A stretch of 64,000 nt of DNA from Bifidobacterium sp. (GCA_024104275.1 JAGGHK010000001.1:846452-910451), one strand, 5' to 3'. Positions 49,632-60,246 are shown, numbered from the stretch's first letter. Made by a program: numbers and translations. Notes: generated from the sequence alone by a model not told the origin.

Positions 49632-52600
49632 ATGCCGTTCGATAAAATTTACGCCCTCACAACGCCTGTTGATTTATCGAACGGTTATCGAGATAGCCGA
49701 TTTTCCCGGTTCGCCGGGGTTGTGCGTACTATTAGAGAGCTTATGAAATACCATTATCCATCAGATTTGCCGGTCAGCACGGCGCGCGACGAAATCCAGC
49801 GCGCCGTGCGGGATTCGCAGGTCGTCATCGTCTCCGGGCAGACCGGTTCGGGCAAGACCACCCAGATTCCGAAAATGCTGCTCGAAATGGGCCGCGGCAC
49901 CCACGGCCATCAGATCGTGCACACCCAGCCACGCCGCCTGGCCGCACGCACCGTGGCTGAGCGCATCTGCGACGAAATGGGTGTCAAGCTAGGCGAGGAA
50001 ATCGGCTATCAGGTGCGCTTCACCGACGAAAGTTCACCGAAAACCAGATTGCGCATCGTCACCGATGGCATTCTGCTGGCCCAGATCCAGCACGATCCAC
50101 GGCTTTCGCGCTATGACACCATCATCATCGACGAAGCGCACGAACGCAGCCTCAACATCGACTTCCTGCTTGGCTATCTGACCGCATTGCTGCCGAAACG
50201 CCACGACCTGAAGCTCATCATCACCTCCGCCACCATCGATTCGGTGAAATTCAAGGAGCATTTCGAAGACGCGCTGCATACGAAGGTGCCCGTCATCGAA
50301 GTCTCCGGACGCACGTATCCGGTTCAGATCGTCTACGAACCGTTGGGTGGGATGCCGGCTTTGATGCGACATGTACCGGGCTTTGCCGACGGCTCGTTGC
50401 CCGACGAGAACGGCGAAATTCCGGGCGCCGGCGATGGTAACAGCAACGGCAGCAATGGTTCCGGCAACACCGGCAGCGAGGACATGCCCCGCGCCGTGGC
50501 ACGCGCCTGCGCCGAACTGGTCATCCACTCCTCGCACGACCGCGGACCACGCGATATCCTCGTCTTCGCTTCCGGCGAGCGCGACATCCACGAGTACGAA
50601 GATGCCATCCGTCATCATTTCGGCCCTCGTGCCGCCGACATGCGTCGCCCGGACGCGCTGGAAATCGTGCCGCTCTACGCCCGCCTCTCCTCCAAAGAGC
50701 AGCACCGGGTATTCGAACACCATTCCCACCAGCGCATCGTCATCGCCACCAATGTGGCCGAAACCTCGCTGACCGTGCCCGGCATCCGTTACGTGGTCGA
50801 CCCCGGCGAAGCCCGCATCTCACGCTATTCCAAATCCGCCAAGGTGCAGCGTCTGCCGATCGAGGCCATCAGCCAGGCCAGCGCCGACCAGCGAAGCGGC
50901 CGCTGCGGCCGTATCGCCGACGGCATCGCCATCCGTCTCTATTCCAAGGACGACTACGAGTCCCGCCCTCGTTTCACCGAGCCGGAAATCCTTCGTACCT
51001 CACTCGGTGCAGTTGTATTACATATGCTTTCGGTGGGCGTGGCACGCACGGCCGACGACGTGACCCATTTCGGCTTCATCGACCCGCCCGACACCCGTTC
51101 CGTTTCCGACGGCTTCAATGAATTAACAGAGCTCAAGGCCATCGCCCGCAAGCACGGCGAGGTGCGCCTGACCCACACCGGCCGCCAGCTTTCGCGCATT
51201 CCCATCGATATCCGTCTCGGCCGTATGATTCTCGAAGCGGCGCAAAAAGCCACGCCCAACACGCTTGCCGCAGTGCTGGTCATCGTCGCCTTCCTCAGTC
51301 TGCAGGACCCGCGCGAGCGCCCCAACGAAATCCGTGCCGAAGCCGACCGCGTCCACAACCGTTACGCCGACGAGACCAGCGATTTTCTTACGGCGCTCAA
51401 TATGTGGGACCACATCTTCGGCCCCGACGAAGGCAGCGACGGCAACCATACCGGCAATGCCAAGCTGCGCAAGATCTGCAAGTCCGAATACTTCAGTTTC
51501 ATTCGGCTTCGGCAATGGCGCGACCTCGTCTCCCAGCTGCGGCAGATGTGCCGGCAGATGCATTTCAAGGTCGGCAAGCCGGCCCCGATTTCGCGCCCGG
51601 TACCGGAAATTCTCATGCTGCCCATCAACCAGCAGGCGGCACACTCCTTGTGCTGCTCGTGGGATGCGCAGGGTATCCATTCCTCTATGCTCGCCGGCCT
51701 GCTTTCGATGATGGGCATGCAGGTGGTGCGCGAGCCCAAGGCCTCGGACTTCTCCGGGCTCAAGGGTGTGGCAAAGGCAAAGGCCATGAAACGCGCCGCC
51801 AAACAGTCGAAGAACGAGTACCAGGGTGCGCGCGGCACCCGTTTCGCGCTCTTCCCGGCTTCATCGGTGGCCAAATCGACCCCGCCTTGGGTGATGTCGA
51901 CCGACCTGACCGAGACCTCACGGCTGTGGGCACGCTATTCCGCGGCCATCGACCCGGCGTGGGCCGAACCGTTGGCCGGAAGCCTCACCCGCGTCACCTA
52001 TGCCGAGCCGCACTGGTCAGGTTCACGCGGCAGCGCCATTGCCAGCTCGAAAGTGCTGCTTTACGGCCTGCCGATCGTGCAGGACCGGCCGGTGCAATGG
52101 GGCCGTATCAATCCTCCCGAAGCCCGCGATTTTCTGATTCGTCAAGGGCTGGTCGAAGGTGATATCCAACAGCGCTTCTCCTACGACGATTTCGTAGAGG
52201 CCAACCGCGACATCCTTCAGGACGCGGTGGACGATACCAACCGCACCCGCCAGATCTCCGATTCAGTCAGCGACGAAGACCTTTTCGACTTCTACAACGC
52301 CGTCATCCCGGCCGACGTCACCAGCGTCGCCGACCTCGGCAAGTGGGTCAAGTCCATCCACGAAACGCAGCCGCACCTGCTTGATTTCGACCCCGACAAG
52401 GTGGAACGCCTCCAATCGCACGAATCCGTGGATTTGCGCGACTATCCCGACCAATGGCACACGCTCGGCAGCGACGGCACCCCCATCGATCTGAGGCTCA
52501 GCTATATCTACGATCCCAGCGACCCGGCCGACGGCGTGACGGTGCATATCCCCATCAAAGCCTTGTCCCGACTGACCCCCGAACAGTTCACTTGGAACGT

Positions 52601-54089
52601 CCCGGGGCTTCTGGACGAGCTGATTCTGGGCTATATCAAGTCACTGCCGAAATCGTTGCGCGTCCAGTTCGTGCCCGCGCCCGACACCGCCCGCACCATC
52701 CGCGCCGCCATCGACGAACGCTACCCAAACCCGCCCGGCTCGGGAACGGAGGGCAAACCGAACCTGCCACCGGTTGACGAGGCGACCGGCACCGTGCGCT
52801 GGCCCGACTTCGCGCATGCCTTCACCTACGCCGCCATCACCAGCGTCAACGCCACCATCCACCCCGAGGACTTCAACAGCGACCAGCTCGACAAACTCTC
52901 ACTCTACCTGCGCGTCACGTTCAGCGTCGAGGAACCGTTGCCGCCGACACCCGGCAAAGGCCGTCACGGAGACAAACACAACGGCAAAAGCGGCCATCAT
53001 CACGTTGATACCACCAATACCAGCAGCGCAGCGAAACCCTACAATAAGTACGCAAACGATTCGGGTTCGAATCGCGGCAAGGATATCGGCAACACCGATG
53101 CCCAATCGGGACGGGATAATCGAAACAATTCAGGCAACGCCAACAATCCGACCATCATCGACGACGCAACGTTCCGTGCCCAACGTCACGGCAAAACCCA
53201 GCGTTATCGCGTGCTCGGCACCGGCAAATCGCTGGGCGAACTGCAACGCAAGTTCGCCCGCCAGGCCCAAGCCAGCGCCCGCAAAACCGTGGAGCGTCAG
53301 GCCAGCAAGGCCAAGTCCCAGGGCAAAGTGGTCGCGCAGGCGAACCTGCTGAACAAGGCCGGCGCCACCACGGTCTCCCGCGCCGAAATGCTTTGGCAAG
53401 CCGCCTACGAGAAGCTGAAGCTTCCCGAAGACCGCATTTCGTCGCGTTGGCTTGGCAGCGAGGCGCTGATGCTCGCCAGTGCACCATACAAATCGACAAA
53501 GCTGCTGGTCGACGATCTCGAACTGGCTGCAGTCAAACGTCTGCTTCCCCATATCGACAAGCTCGCCGACGACACCGCGCTGGCCGAGGCCGTGAGCGGA
53601 GTGAGCGAAACCTTCGAGGACACGGTCTACGCCGTGGCCCATGACGTCATCGCCATTCTCAAGCGTTATGCCGCTGTCGATTCGGCGGTGGGCGGCAAGG
53701 CCGACCTCAACATGCTGGCTGTGTTGCAATCGGTACGCGAGCACATCGCCACCCTCGTTTACCCCGGATTTATCGGCAAGACCCCGCCGCAAGCCCTGCC
53801 CAATATCGAGCGCTACCTTCACGCCGACCTGATGCGCGTGAAGAAGGCCAAAACCGACAAGAACCGCGACGTTCGCTGGGCATGGGAGGCCGACGAGGCC
53901 AAGGACCTGGTCACAAGAGCCGAGGAAAAGCTCAAGGCCGAACCCGCCGGTCCGCGCCGTGAAGCCTATGGAAAACAAGTGGAGCAGGCTCGCTGGATGC
54001 TCGAGGAATTCTACGTCTCGCTGTGGGCTCAGGAACTGGGCACCAAGTCCCCCGCCAGTCTCAAGCGCATACGGAAACTATTGGCTTAA
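49632..54089 (+). CDS. hrpA: ATP-dependent RNA helicase HrpA
   Basis: This 1485-aa DEAH-box helicase shows Walker A GQTGSGKTTQIP (about 69-80), HTQPRRLAARTVAERI, the DEAH box (about 167-170), SATID, VAETSLTVPGIRYVVDPG, and QRSGRCGR (motif VI), followed by the HA2, OB and HrpA-specific C-terminal regions. It acts on structured RNA and stalled ribosomes. Two low-complexity inserts are present: a Gly/Asn-rich one near residues 258-285, and a His/Asn/Ser-rich one at about 1110-1175. An internal ATG at 49743 may be the true start. Confidence 0.93.
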   Translation: MPFDKIYALTTPVDLSNGYRDSRFSRFAGVVRTIRELMKYHYPSDLPVSTARDEIQRAVRDSQVVIVSGQTGSGKTTQIPKMLLEMGRGTHGHQIVHTQPRRLAARTVAERICDEMGVKLGEEIGYQVRFTDESSPKTRLRIVTDGILLAQIQHDPRLSRYDTIIIDEAHERSLNIDFLLGYLTALLPKRHDLKLIITSATIDSVKFKEHFEDALHTKVPVIEVSGRTYPVQIVYEPLGGMPALMRHVPGFADGSLPDENGEIPGAGDGNSNGSNGSGNTGSEDMPRAVARACAELVIHSSHDRGPRDILVFASGERDIHEYEDAIRHHFGPRAADMRRPDALEIVPLYARLSSKEQHRVFEHHSHQRIVIATNVAETSLTVPGIRYVVDPGEARISRYSKSAKVQRLPIEAISQASADQRSGRCGRIADGIAIRLYSKDDYESRPRFTEPEILRTSLGAVVLHMLSVGVARTADDVTHFGFIDPPDTRSVSDGFNELTELKAIARKHGEVRLTHTGRQLSRIPIDIRLGRMILEAAQKATPNTLAAVLVIVAFLSLQDPRERPNEIRAEADRVHNRYADETSDFLTALNMWDHIFGPDEGSDGNHTGNAKLRKICKSEYFSFIRLRQWRDLVSQLRQMCRQMHFKVGKPAPISRPVPEILMLPINQQAAHSLCCSWDAQGIHSSMLAGLLSMMGMQVVREPKASDFSGLKGVAKAKAMKRAAKQSKNEYQGARGTRFALFPASSVAKSTPPWVMSTDLTETSRLWARYSAAIDPAWAEPLAGSLTRVTYAEPHWSGSRGSAIASSKVLLYGLPIVQDRPVQWGRINPPEARDFLIRQGLVEGDIQQRFSYDDFVEANRDILQDAVDDTNRTRQISDSVSDEDLFDFYNAVIPADVTSVADLGKWVKSIHETQPHLLDFDPDKVERLQSHESVDLRDYPDQWHTLGSDGTPIDLRLSYIYDPSDPADGVTVHIPIKALSRLTPEQFTWNVPGLLDELILGYIKSLPKSLRVQFVPAPDTARTIRAAIDERYPNPPGSGTEGKPNLPPVDEATGTVRWPDFAHAFTYAAITSVNATIHPEDFNSDQLDKLSLYLRVTFSVEEPLPPTPGKGRHGDKHNGKSGHHHVDTTNTSSAAKPYNKYANDSGSNRGKDIGNTDAQSGRDNRNNSGNANNPTIIDDATFRAQRHGKTQRYRVLGTGKSLGELQRKFARQAQASARKTVERQASKAKSQGKVVAQANLLNKAGATTVSRAEMLWQAAYEKLKLPEDRISSRWLGSEALMLASAPYKSTKLLVDDLELAAVKRLLPHIDKLADDTALAEAVSGVSETFEDTVYAVAHDVIAILKRYAAVDSAVGGKADLNMLAVLQSVREHIATLVYPGFIGKTPPQALPNIERYLHADLMRVKKAKTDKNRDVRWAWEADEAKDLVTRAEEKLKAEPAGPRREAYGKQVEQARWMLEEFYVSLWAQELGTKSPASLKRIRKLLA

Positions 54090-54352
54090 TCGCCGCATCC
54101 GTTCCACCCCAGTTGCATGGTTTGCTGCGGTCCGTTGGTGAACCGGAACAAACCATGCAGCCAGGCGCACTCGCGGTATAAAACATCCAATCCGCTCATA
54201 ATTGGAACAACCCGTACCCACGGCAACATTGACTTCGCAATATGTTCCAGTCCAACGATCGACTGGAATATTCACGACGCATGTGCCTCGACATCGCGCA
54301 GACAAAAATCACTATAAGATAACTTTCATGGGCGAACGATAGCATTGAGCTT
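54090..54352. other. Gap after hrpA with an 11-bp stem
   Basis: TGCATGGTTTG (54114-54124) and CAAACCATGCA (54149-54159) pair perfectly around a 24-nt loop that contains a smaller GGTCCG/CCGG fold. It could end hrpA transcription, although no T-run follows. No gene is seen in the rest of the gap, which should contain the promoter of gene 54353-55267. Confidence 0.45.
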
Positions 54353-55267
54353 GTGACCTCATCTTCCAAATCCCGCAGCCATTCCCACTCCCCTGGCGCA
54401 TTCATCGCCACCTGCAAACGCAAGTGGCGCAAGGCTGGCGTTCCTGCGAAAGTCGGCGTCGTGCTCGGTAGCATCGTCGCGGTAATCTGCGTGATGGCGC
54501 TGGTGATGGGACTGATTCGTATGGTCCAGTGGCATATCGAAGTCACCGAGGCTCAAAAGCGGCAGGAAGAGATGGTACAGAAGTACGATTTCGACCCCGG
54601 CAACATCATCTCGGACGCGCAGTTTTTCAATGCCGACGCCATGAGCCAGGCCGAAGTGCAGGCCTTTATCATCAAGCACGGCCCGAACTGCACCTCAGCC
54701 AACTGCCTGCCCGTCAAAACCTTCGATACCACCGACATCGTCGCCAACAGCCTGTGCAAGGCTTATAAGGGAGCCAAAGGCGAGTCCGCAAGCGCCATCA
54801 TCTACAAGTCATCGCAGGCCTGCGGCGTCAGCGAAAAAGTGCTCCTGACCGTGATGCAAAAGGAGCAGCATCTCGTCGGTTCGGCCAACCCCACCGACTT
54901 CCAGTACAAGGCCGCCATGGGCCTGAGCTGCCCGGACGACGCCGATTGCGACCCGGAATATGCCGGGTTCTTCAATCAGGTCTATGGCTCGGCAAAGCGC
55001 TTCAAATACTATCAGGCCCACGAAAGCCAGTACGGCTATCATGCCGGCACGCTCAACTACGTGCAGTACCATCCGAACAAAAGCTGCGGCGGCTCCCAGG
55101 TCTACATCCGCAACTCAGCCACGGCGCTGCTTTACGTCTACACGCCCTACCAGCCCAATACCGCCGCGCTGGCCGCGGGCTTCAACGAGGGCGACTCGTG
55201 CTCGAGCTACGGCAACCGCAACTTCGCCCTAATCTACGACAACTGGTTCGGCGACCCGCGAAAATAA
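54353..55267 (+). CDS. Membrane-anchored extracellular protein (putative hemagglutinin-like)
   Basis: The 304-aa protein has a basic cytoplasmic part (about 1-32), one transmembrane helix (about 34-58) and an extracellular domain with eight Cys likely in disulfides (CTSANC, CKAYKG, ACGVSEKV, SCPDDADC, SCGG, SCSSYGN). QACGVSEKVLLTVMQKEQHLVG resembles the lysozyme-like helix with a catalytic Glu, and the end reads NFALIYDNWFGDP. Bifidobacterial relatives have been labelled hemagglutinin-related without proof. A peptidoglycan-related role seems more likely to me. The start is GTG. Confidence 0.65.
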   Translation: MTSSSKSRSHSHSPGAFIATCKRKWRKAGVPAKVGVVLGSIVAVICVMALVMGLIRMVQWHIEVTEAQKRQEEMVQKYDFDPGNIISDAQFFNADAMSQAEVQAFIIKHGPNCTSANCLPVKTFDTTDIVANSLCKAYKGAKGESASAIIYKSSQACGVSEKVLLTVMQKEQHLVGSANPTDFQYKAAMGLSCPDDADCDPEYAGFFNQVYGSAKRFKYYQAHESQYGYHAGTLNYVQYHPNKSCGGSQVYIRNSATALLYVYTPYQPNTAALAAGFNEGDSCSSYGNRNFALIYDNWFGDPRK

Positions 55268-55272
55268 GGCAA

Positions 55273-56610
55273 TCAGAGCTTCGGCAGGAATTTCTCCAGC
55301 TCGTAGCGGGTGACCTGACGGCGGTAATCGTCCCACTCCTGGCGCTTGTTGCGCAGGAAGTACTCGAAGACATGCTCACCCAAGACTCCGGCGACAAAAT
55401 CGGATTTCTCCATCACTTTGAGCGCCTCGTCAAGGTCCTGTGGCAACGGCTCGATGCCCATCGACTTGCGCTCGGCGTCGGTCAGGTCCCAGACCGCGTC
55501 GCTGGTTGGCTCCGCGAGCGTCATCTTCTGCTCGATGCCGTCGAGGCCGCTGGCCAGCAGTACAGAGAACGCCAGATACGGGTTGGCCACCGGGTCGAGC
55601 GCACGGTATTCCATACGCGCCGAATTGCCTTTGCCGGGCTTGTACTGCGGGATGCGCAGCAGCGCGGAACGGTTGTTGTGGCCCCAGCACACGTAGCTCG
55701 GGGCCTCGTTGCCGCCCCAGAGACGCTTGTAGGAGTTGACGTACTGGTTGGTGATCGCGCTGATTTCGCGGGCGTGGTAGAGGATGCCGGCGGCGAACTG
55801 GCGGGCGATCAGCGACATGTTGAACTCCTGGCCGGCCTCGTAGAAGGCATTCGAATCCCCTTCGAAAAGGCTCAGGTGGGTGTGCATGCCGCTGCCGGGC
55901 TGGTCGGTCAGGGGCTTGGGCATGAAGCTGGCGTGGATGCCGCGTTCGAGCGAAATCTCCTTGACCACGGTGCGGAAGGTCATGATGTTGTCGGATGTCG
56001 CCATCGCGTCGGCGTAGCGCAGGTCGATCTCGTTCTGGCCTGGGCCTACCTCGTGGTGCGAATACTCGACGGAAATGCCCATCTGCTCGAGCATGTTGAC
56101 GGCGGCGCGGCGGAAGTCCATCCCGGGGCTGCGCGGCACGTGGTCGAAGTAGGTGCCGTAGTCGACGGGCGTGGGCGGCACTCCCCAATCGTCCTGCTGC
56201 TCGAAGAGATAGAACTCGATCTCCGGGTGGACGTAGAAGGTGAAGCCCTTCTCCTTGGCTTTTTCCAGCTCCTGTTCCAGGACATGGCGCGGGTCTCCGA
56301 GCGACGGTTCGCCGTCAGGCGTCAGGATGTTGCAGAACATGCGGGCGGTGCCTTGCGGGCCGTCACGCCAAGGCAACAGTTGGAAGGTGGAAGGGTCCGG
56401 CTTGACGATCATGTCGTCTTCCGAGACGCGGGTCATGCCCTCGATCGCCGAACCGTCGAAACCAAGGCCTTCCTCGAAGGCATCCTCAAGTTCGGCAGGT
56501 GCGATGGCCACGGACTTCAACGTCCCCAGCACGTCGGTGAACCACAAACGAATAAATCGCACATCGCGCTCCTCGACGGTGCGCAAGGCGAATTCTTGCT
56601 GTTTATCCAT
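55273..56610 (-). CDS. glnA: Glutamine synthetase, type I
   Basis: The 445-aa enzyme makes glutamine from glutamate and ammonia. It has GFDGSAIEGMTRVSEDDM, the metal-binding EIEFYLF, YSHHEVGPGQNEIDLRYADA, the ATP-site MPKPLTDQPGSGMHTHLSLF, and RIPQYKPGKGNSARMEYRALDP. Its length and lack of the typical roughly 25-residue insertion suggest the GSI-alpha subgroup, usually feedback-inhibited and not adenylylated; this is an inference. It converges with gene 54353-55267, separated by 5 nt. Confidence 0.95.
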   Translation of the reverse strand: MDKQQEFALRTVEERDVRFIRLWFTDVLGTLKSVAIAPAELEDAFEEGLGFDGSAIEGMTRVSEDDMIVKPDPSTFQLLPWRDGPQGTARMFCNILTPDGEPSLGDPRHVLEQELEKAKEKGFTFYVHPEIEFYLFEQQDDWGVPPTPVDYGTYFDHVPRSPGMDFRRAAVNMLEQMGISVEYSHHEVGPGQNEIDLRYADAMATSDNIMTFRTVVKEISLERGIHASFMPKPLTDQPGSGMHTHLSLFEGDSNAFYEAGQEFNMSLIARQFAAGILYHAREISAITNQYVNSYKRLWGGNEAPSYVCWGHNNRSALLRIPQYKPGKGNSARMEYRALDPVANPYLAFSVLLASGLDGIEQKMTLAEPTSDAVWDLTDAERKSMGIEPLPQDLDEALKVMEKSDFVAGVLGEHVFEYFLRNKRQEWDDYRRQVTRYELEKFLPKL

Positions 56611-56714
56611 ACCTCTATGGTCTCACGGCATTATTACATTTCAGTTAAACCTGCGGGTTACGACAGATCGGCGTAAATCACAAGTCAGCAGATAGATTTT
56701 TCAAATCATTGGAA

Positions 56715-57401
56715 TTATGCCATTCTCAATTTTCTATTTGCCGACTTGTGATTTTGCCACGCCGTTTCGATTTCGTCATACTTCAGCGCGGCGGTATTCG
56801 GCACCAGCAACTTGGCGTGTCCAAGTTCGTTGGGGCTGCCGACGCCGACCGAGAACGCTCCCGCCGCGTTGATGGCGGTGATCCCTGCGACGGAATCCTC
56901 AAGCCCCACGCAATCTTCCGGCTTTTCCCCGATTTCGGAGGCGGCTTCGAGGAAGATGTCAGGCGCGGGCTTGCCGGCGGCCACTTTGCTCGGGTCGGCG
57001 ATGGCGTCAAACGTATCCGAAAGCCCAAGCTTTTCAAGGATGAACGGGCCGTTCATGCTGGCTGAGGCCAATGAAAGCTTGACCCCGCGCTGTTTCATCT
57101 GCGCGATCAACTCCGGAATGCCCGGCAGGATATCGGCCGAGGTAAGCCCGGCCAAAAGCCCGCGGTAGGCCTCGTTCTTTTCGGCGGCCATGGCGTCGAA
57201 CTGCGCCTGCGGCACCGTGATGCCAAGATAGTTCAATATGACCTTGAGCGAATCCACACGGCTGACGCCCTTGGTCTTCTCCTCGAGTTCGTCGGGAAGC
57301 TCACGGTCAAAATGGTCTTTGACCAGCTTGCGCCAGGCCTGGAAATGGTAGACGGCGGTATCGGCGATCACGCCGTCCAAATCAAAGAGAGCGCCTTTCA
57401 T
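56715..57401 (-). CDS. pgmB: Beta-phosphoglucomutase
   Basis: This 228-aa HAD-family enzyme has LFDLDGVIADTAVYHFQAWRKL (nucleophile and acid/base Asp pair) and GVSRVDSLKVIL, both typical of beta-PGM, and also LASASMNGPFILEKLGL and the metal site GLEDSVAGI. It interconverts beta-glucose 1- and 6-phosphate, usually after a disaccharide phosphorylase. The ATG at 57401 follows AAAGGAGA, and the gene overlaps the GH78 gene by 20 nt, so it belongs to the sugar cluster. No phosphorylase is visible in the window. Confidence 0.88.
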   Translation of the reverse strand: MKGALFDLDGVIADTAVYHFQAWRKLVKDHFDRELPDELEEKTKGVSRVDSLKVILNYLGITVPQAQFDAMAAEKNEAYRGLLAGLTSADILPGIPELIAQMKQRGVKLSLASASMNGPFILEKLGLSDTFDAIADPSKVAAGKPAPDIFLEAASEIGEKPEDCVGLEDSVAGITAINAAGAFSVGVGSPNELGHAKLLVPNTAALKYDEIETAWQNHKSANRKLRMA

Positions 57402-60222
57402 CAAGGAATCTCCTTTCACTTTCAAGCGGTGTCTTGTCCATGATGGCCTTGATCTTGCCGAAGTCCTCCGCCGAGATGTTGACGAACGGGAACATGGTAT
57501 TCATCTTGACCAGGGAAAGCGACCCGAAATTGTCGAGGTTGCCGTCCTGCTGCAGGAATCCGAAGACACCGTTAATGGGTTCGAGCTGCTTCAACAGGTC
57601 CTTGTCGGCCATCAGGGCCGAGGCGGGCATGTCAAGGTTGTAGTGCTCAATATAGTCCTCATCGGGCCGATACGCGATATGGTACGTCCCGTTGGTCAGA
57701 ACGAGCGGCTGCGACGCGGCTTGCCCGTTGACGCTGACTTCCGCGTGTTGGCTGCGCGGCAGCTTGACCGTCACGCTCTGGCCGAACGGCACTTCGACAT
57801 CCAACGTAACGGTATGCTCTGCATCACTTTCCAACTGGTACTCGACCTGCAGATCCCCGTAGGAACTGCGGTAGTGGCCGCGCACGTGCTTCAGCCGGTA
57901 GTCGAATTGCGGAGCGAGGGTGATCTCGCGATACCCGTGTTCGTGCCCGGCGATGCCCAACACATAGCGATAGGCCCATTCCATGATCGCGCCGATGGAA
58001 TAGTGGTTGAGCGAGTTCATGCCGGCTGGGTTCATCGAACCGTCGGCGAGCACGGAATTCCAGCGTTCCCAGACGGTGGTGGCCCCGAGATTGACCTCGT
58101 AGAGCCAGCTCGGGAAGTCTTCGTTCAGGAAGATCTGGGTGGCGAGCTTGTGCTCTCCGTTGTCCGAAAGCACCTGGCAGATCAGCGGCGTGCCGACGAA
58201 ACCGGTCTTCAGATGGTTGTTGTCTTTGTCCAGCCTCGTCACCAGATCGCCCAGAACACGCTGCTTCTGGTTTTCCGGCACGAGGTCGAAGTAGAGCGCC
58301 AGGGCGTAAGCGGTCTGCGTGTCGATGGCCAGACGCCCGTTGGCGGTGATGAATTCCTTGGCGATGGCCTCTTTGATGGCCTTGGCCTGGTCAGCATAGC
58401 GCTGCGCGTCTTCATCGTGGCCGAGCAGTTTCGCGCTGCGGGCGACGATGGAGCTGGAATAGTAGTAATACACCGAGGCGATGAAGTCCTCGTCGGTTTT
58501 GCCGGTCGGCATAGCCGGGTTCTCGCCGTCCATGGAAAGCCAGTCGCCGAACTGGAAGCAGCCGGTCCACAGATTCTTGGTCTTGGTGGCCTTGCCGATC
58601 CAATCGACCCACGATTTCATGGACTCATAGTTCTGGCGCAGAATCGCCGGGTCGTCGTAGGCCTTGAAGACGTTCCACGGCACGATGGTCGCGGCGTCAC
58701 CCCAGACGGCGGCTCCCCCGTCGTCCACGCCCATGGCCGGTGCGTACATGGTGAGCATGCCGTCATGCTGGGCCTGTTCGATGCCCATGTCCTTGGCGTA
58801 CTTCTTGTAGAAGGCGTAGGCGTCCATGTTGAGCACCGCGGTGGCGGAGAACACGTCGGCGTCGCCGGACCAGCCGAGGCGTTCGTCACGCTGCGGACAA
58901 TCGGTGGGCACGTCGAAGAAGTTGCTCTTCTGGCTCCACAGGATATTGCTGAAAAGCCTGTTGACCTTCGTATTGTCGGTCTCAATGCCACCGGTGACGT
59001 CCATCTTGGAGAACATGACGGCCGCACGGAAGTCCTCGGCCTTTACCGGCCTGGTATTGCCGGTGACCTTGACATAACGGTAGCCATAGTAGGTGAAATG
59101 CGGGCGCACCCACTTCTCCTCGCCGTCGGAGGTGTATTTGAGGGCGGCGCGCGCCTCACGCAGGTTGTCGCGATAGAAATTGCCATTTTGCAGAATCTCG
59201 CCGACCTGCAAGGTGAGCGTCGTGCCCTTGGGCTCACGGTTGAGGAACTCCGGCCATCCGGCCTGGTTCTGGCCGAAGTCGAGAACGGTTTCACCGGCGG
59301 GGGTCGTGATGACTTCCTTGACAGGCAGGTATTCGTCGATGGTGATCGGCGGGCTCAGACGGTCGGCGAGCATGTCAGTGCCGTGCTCGATCTCCACAGC
59401 AGGGTGCCAATCGCCGATAGCGATGGTGTCATCGTAATCTTCGCCGTAATAGATCGCGGATTTGGTGACCTTGCCGGAAGTGGTCTCCCAGTCAGTGTCG
59501 GAGACGATGACCTCTTCGCTGCCGTCCTCATAGCGCAGATGCAACTCGGCGATGGCCATCTGACGGTCACCGTAAATCGCGTCTTTGCCGCCGTCGAAGC
59601 CGAAATTGCCTTTGTACCAACCGTCGGCCAATGAAATGACAAGCTCATGGTCTTTGCTCAGAACCTCGCTTGCAGCGAACATGTCATCCATATCGTAGGT
59701 CTGCACCTGCACTAGCTTGTCGTAGGCCGTGGTGCCCGGCGCCAGATACTCGTTGCCGATTTTTTCGCCGTCGAGATACGCCTCGTACAGGCCGAGGCCC
59801 GTGGCGTAGAGACGAGCGGAGACGACATGCTTGTCGGCCTTGAAACGCTTGCGCAGCAACGTGTTCTGCAGATCCTTGTCGGAATTGCCGATCCACGTGC
59901 CGGCGAAGGGCTCATCCATCTTGCCGGTCTCGAAGAAGGTCGTGCTTTCGGTTTCGTTCTCGCCGTCCTTGAGCGAGACGGTGACGGTGTAGCGTGTGCG
60001 CGGCTTCAGATCGAGCGCCGTGTCGGAGACGTTGCCGTCATATTCCTGCCACTGCGAGTCATAGACGGTCTCGCCGGCCGAGATGACGGCGCGCTTCGAC
60101 ACACCGGGATGCTCGCCTTCGCCGTCGAGTTGGGCCGCGAATTCGATGCGAATCCTGCCGCCGAAATCGTAGCCGATCGGCTCACGCATGTGGTTGATCG
60201 AAATGTCCGAAATGTTCATCAC
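57382..60222 (-). CDS. GH78 alpha-L-rhamnosidase
   Basis: The 946-aa enzyme removes terminal alpha-L-rhamnose. It has an N-terminal fibronectin-like domain, beta-jelly-roll regions (ATGLGLYEAYLDGEKIGNEYLAPG), the (alpha/alpha)6 barrel with the catalytic-region signature PTDCPQRDERLGWSGDA, VVPWNVFKAY..., and GATTVWERWNSV, and a C-terminal beta domain (GHYRSSYGDLQVEY). The last 85 residues are an extra, acidic extension with an alpha-helical look (about 865-946). No signal peptide is present, so it acts inside the cell on imported glycosides. Confidence 0.92.
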   Translation of the reverse strand: MMNISDISINHMREPIGYDFGGRIRIEFAAQLDGEGEHPGVSKRAVISAGETVYDSQWQEYDGNVSDTALDLKPRTRYTVTVSLKDGENETESTTFFETGKMDEPFAGTWIGNSDKDLQNTLLRKRFKADKHVVSARLYATGLGLYEAYLDGEKIGNEYLAPGTTAYDKLVQVQTYDMDDMFAASEVLSKDHELVISLADGWYKGNFGFDGGKDAIYGDRQMAIAELHLRYEDGSEEVIVSDTDWETTSGKVTKSAIYYGEDYDDTIAIGDWHPAVEIEHGTDMLADRLSPPITIDEYLPVKEVITTPAGETVLDFGQNQAGWPEFLNREPKGTTLTLQVGEILQNGNFYRDNLREARAALKYTSDGEEKWVRPHFTYYGYRYVKVTGNTRPVKAEDFRAAVMFSKMDVTGGIETDNTKVNRLFSNILWSQKSNFFDVPTDCPQRDERLGWSGDADVFSATAVLNMDAYAFYKKYAKDMGIEQAQHDGMLTMYAPAMGVDDGGAAVWGDAATIVPWNVFKAYDDPAILRQNYESMKSWVDWIGKATKTKNLWTGCFQFGDWLSMDGENPAMPTGKTDEDFIASVYYYYSSSIVARSAKLLGHDEDAQRYADQAKAIKEAIAKEFITANGRLAIDTQTAYALALYFDLVPENQKQRVLGDLVTRLDKDNNHLKTGFVGTPLICQVLSDNGEHKLATQIFLNEDFPSWLYEVNLGATTVWERWNSVLADGSMNPAGMNSLNHYSIGAIMEWAYRYVLGIAGHEHGYREITLAPQFDYRLKHVRGHYRSSYGDLQVEYQLESDAEHTVTLDVEVPFGQSVTVKLPRSQHAEVSVNGQAASQPLVLTNGTYHIAYRPDEDYIEHYNLDMPASALMADKDLLKQLEPINGVFGFLQQDGNLDNFGSLSLVKMNTMFPFVNISAEDFGKIKAIMDKTPLESERRFLDERRSL

Positions 60223-60246
60223 AAACCTCCTTGTATTGCTTTTGTC

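Noticed and set aside
54946-56676. 576-codon plus-strand frame opposite glnA
   Set aside because: It overlaps the end of the anchored protein gene and the whole of glnA in antisense; no ribosome site or domain.
57643-59634. 663-codon plus-strand frame opposite GH78
   Set aside because: Reverse reading of the GH78 gene: rich in Val, Gly, His and Arg, with no known motif.
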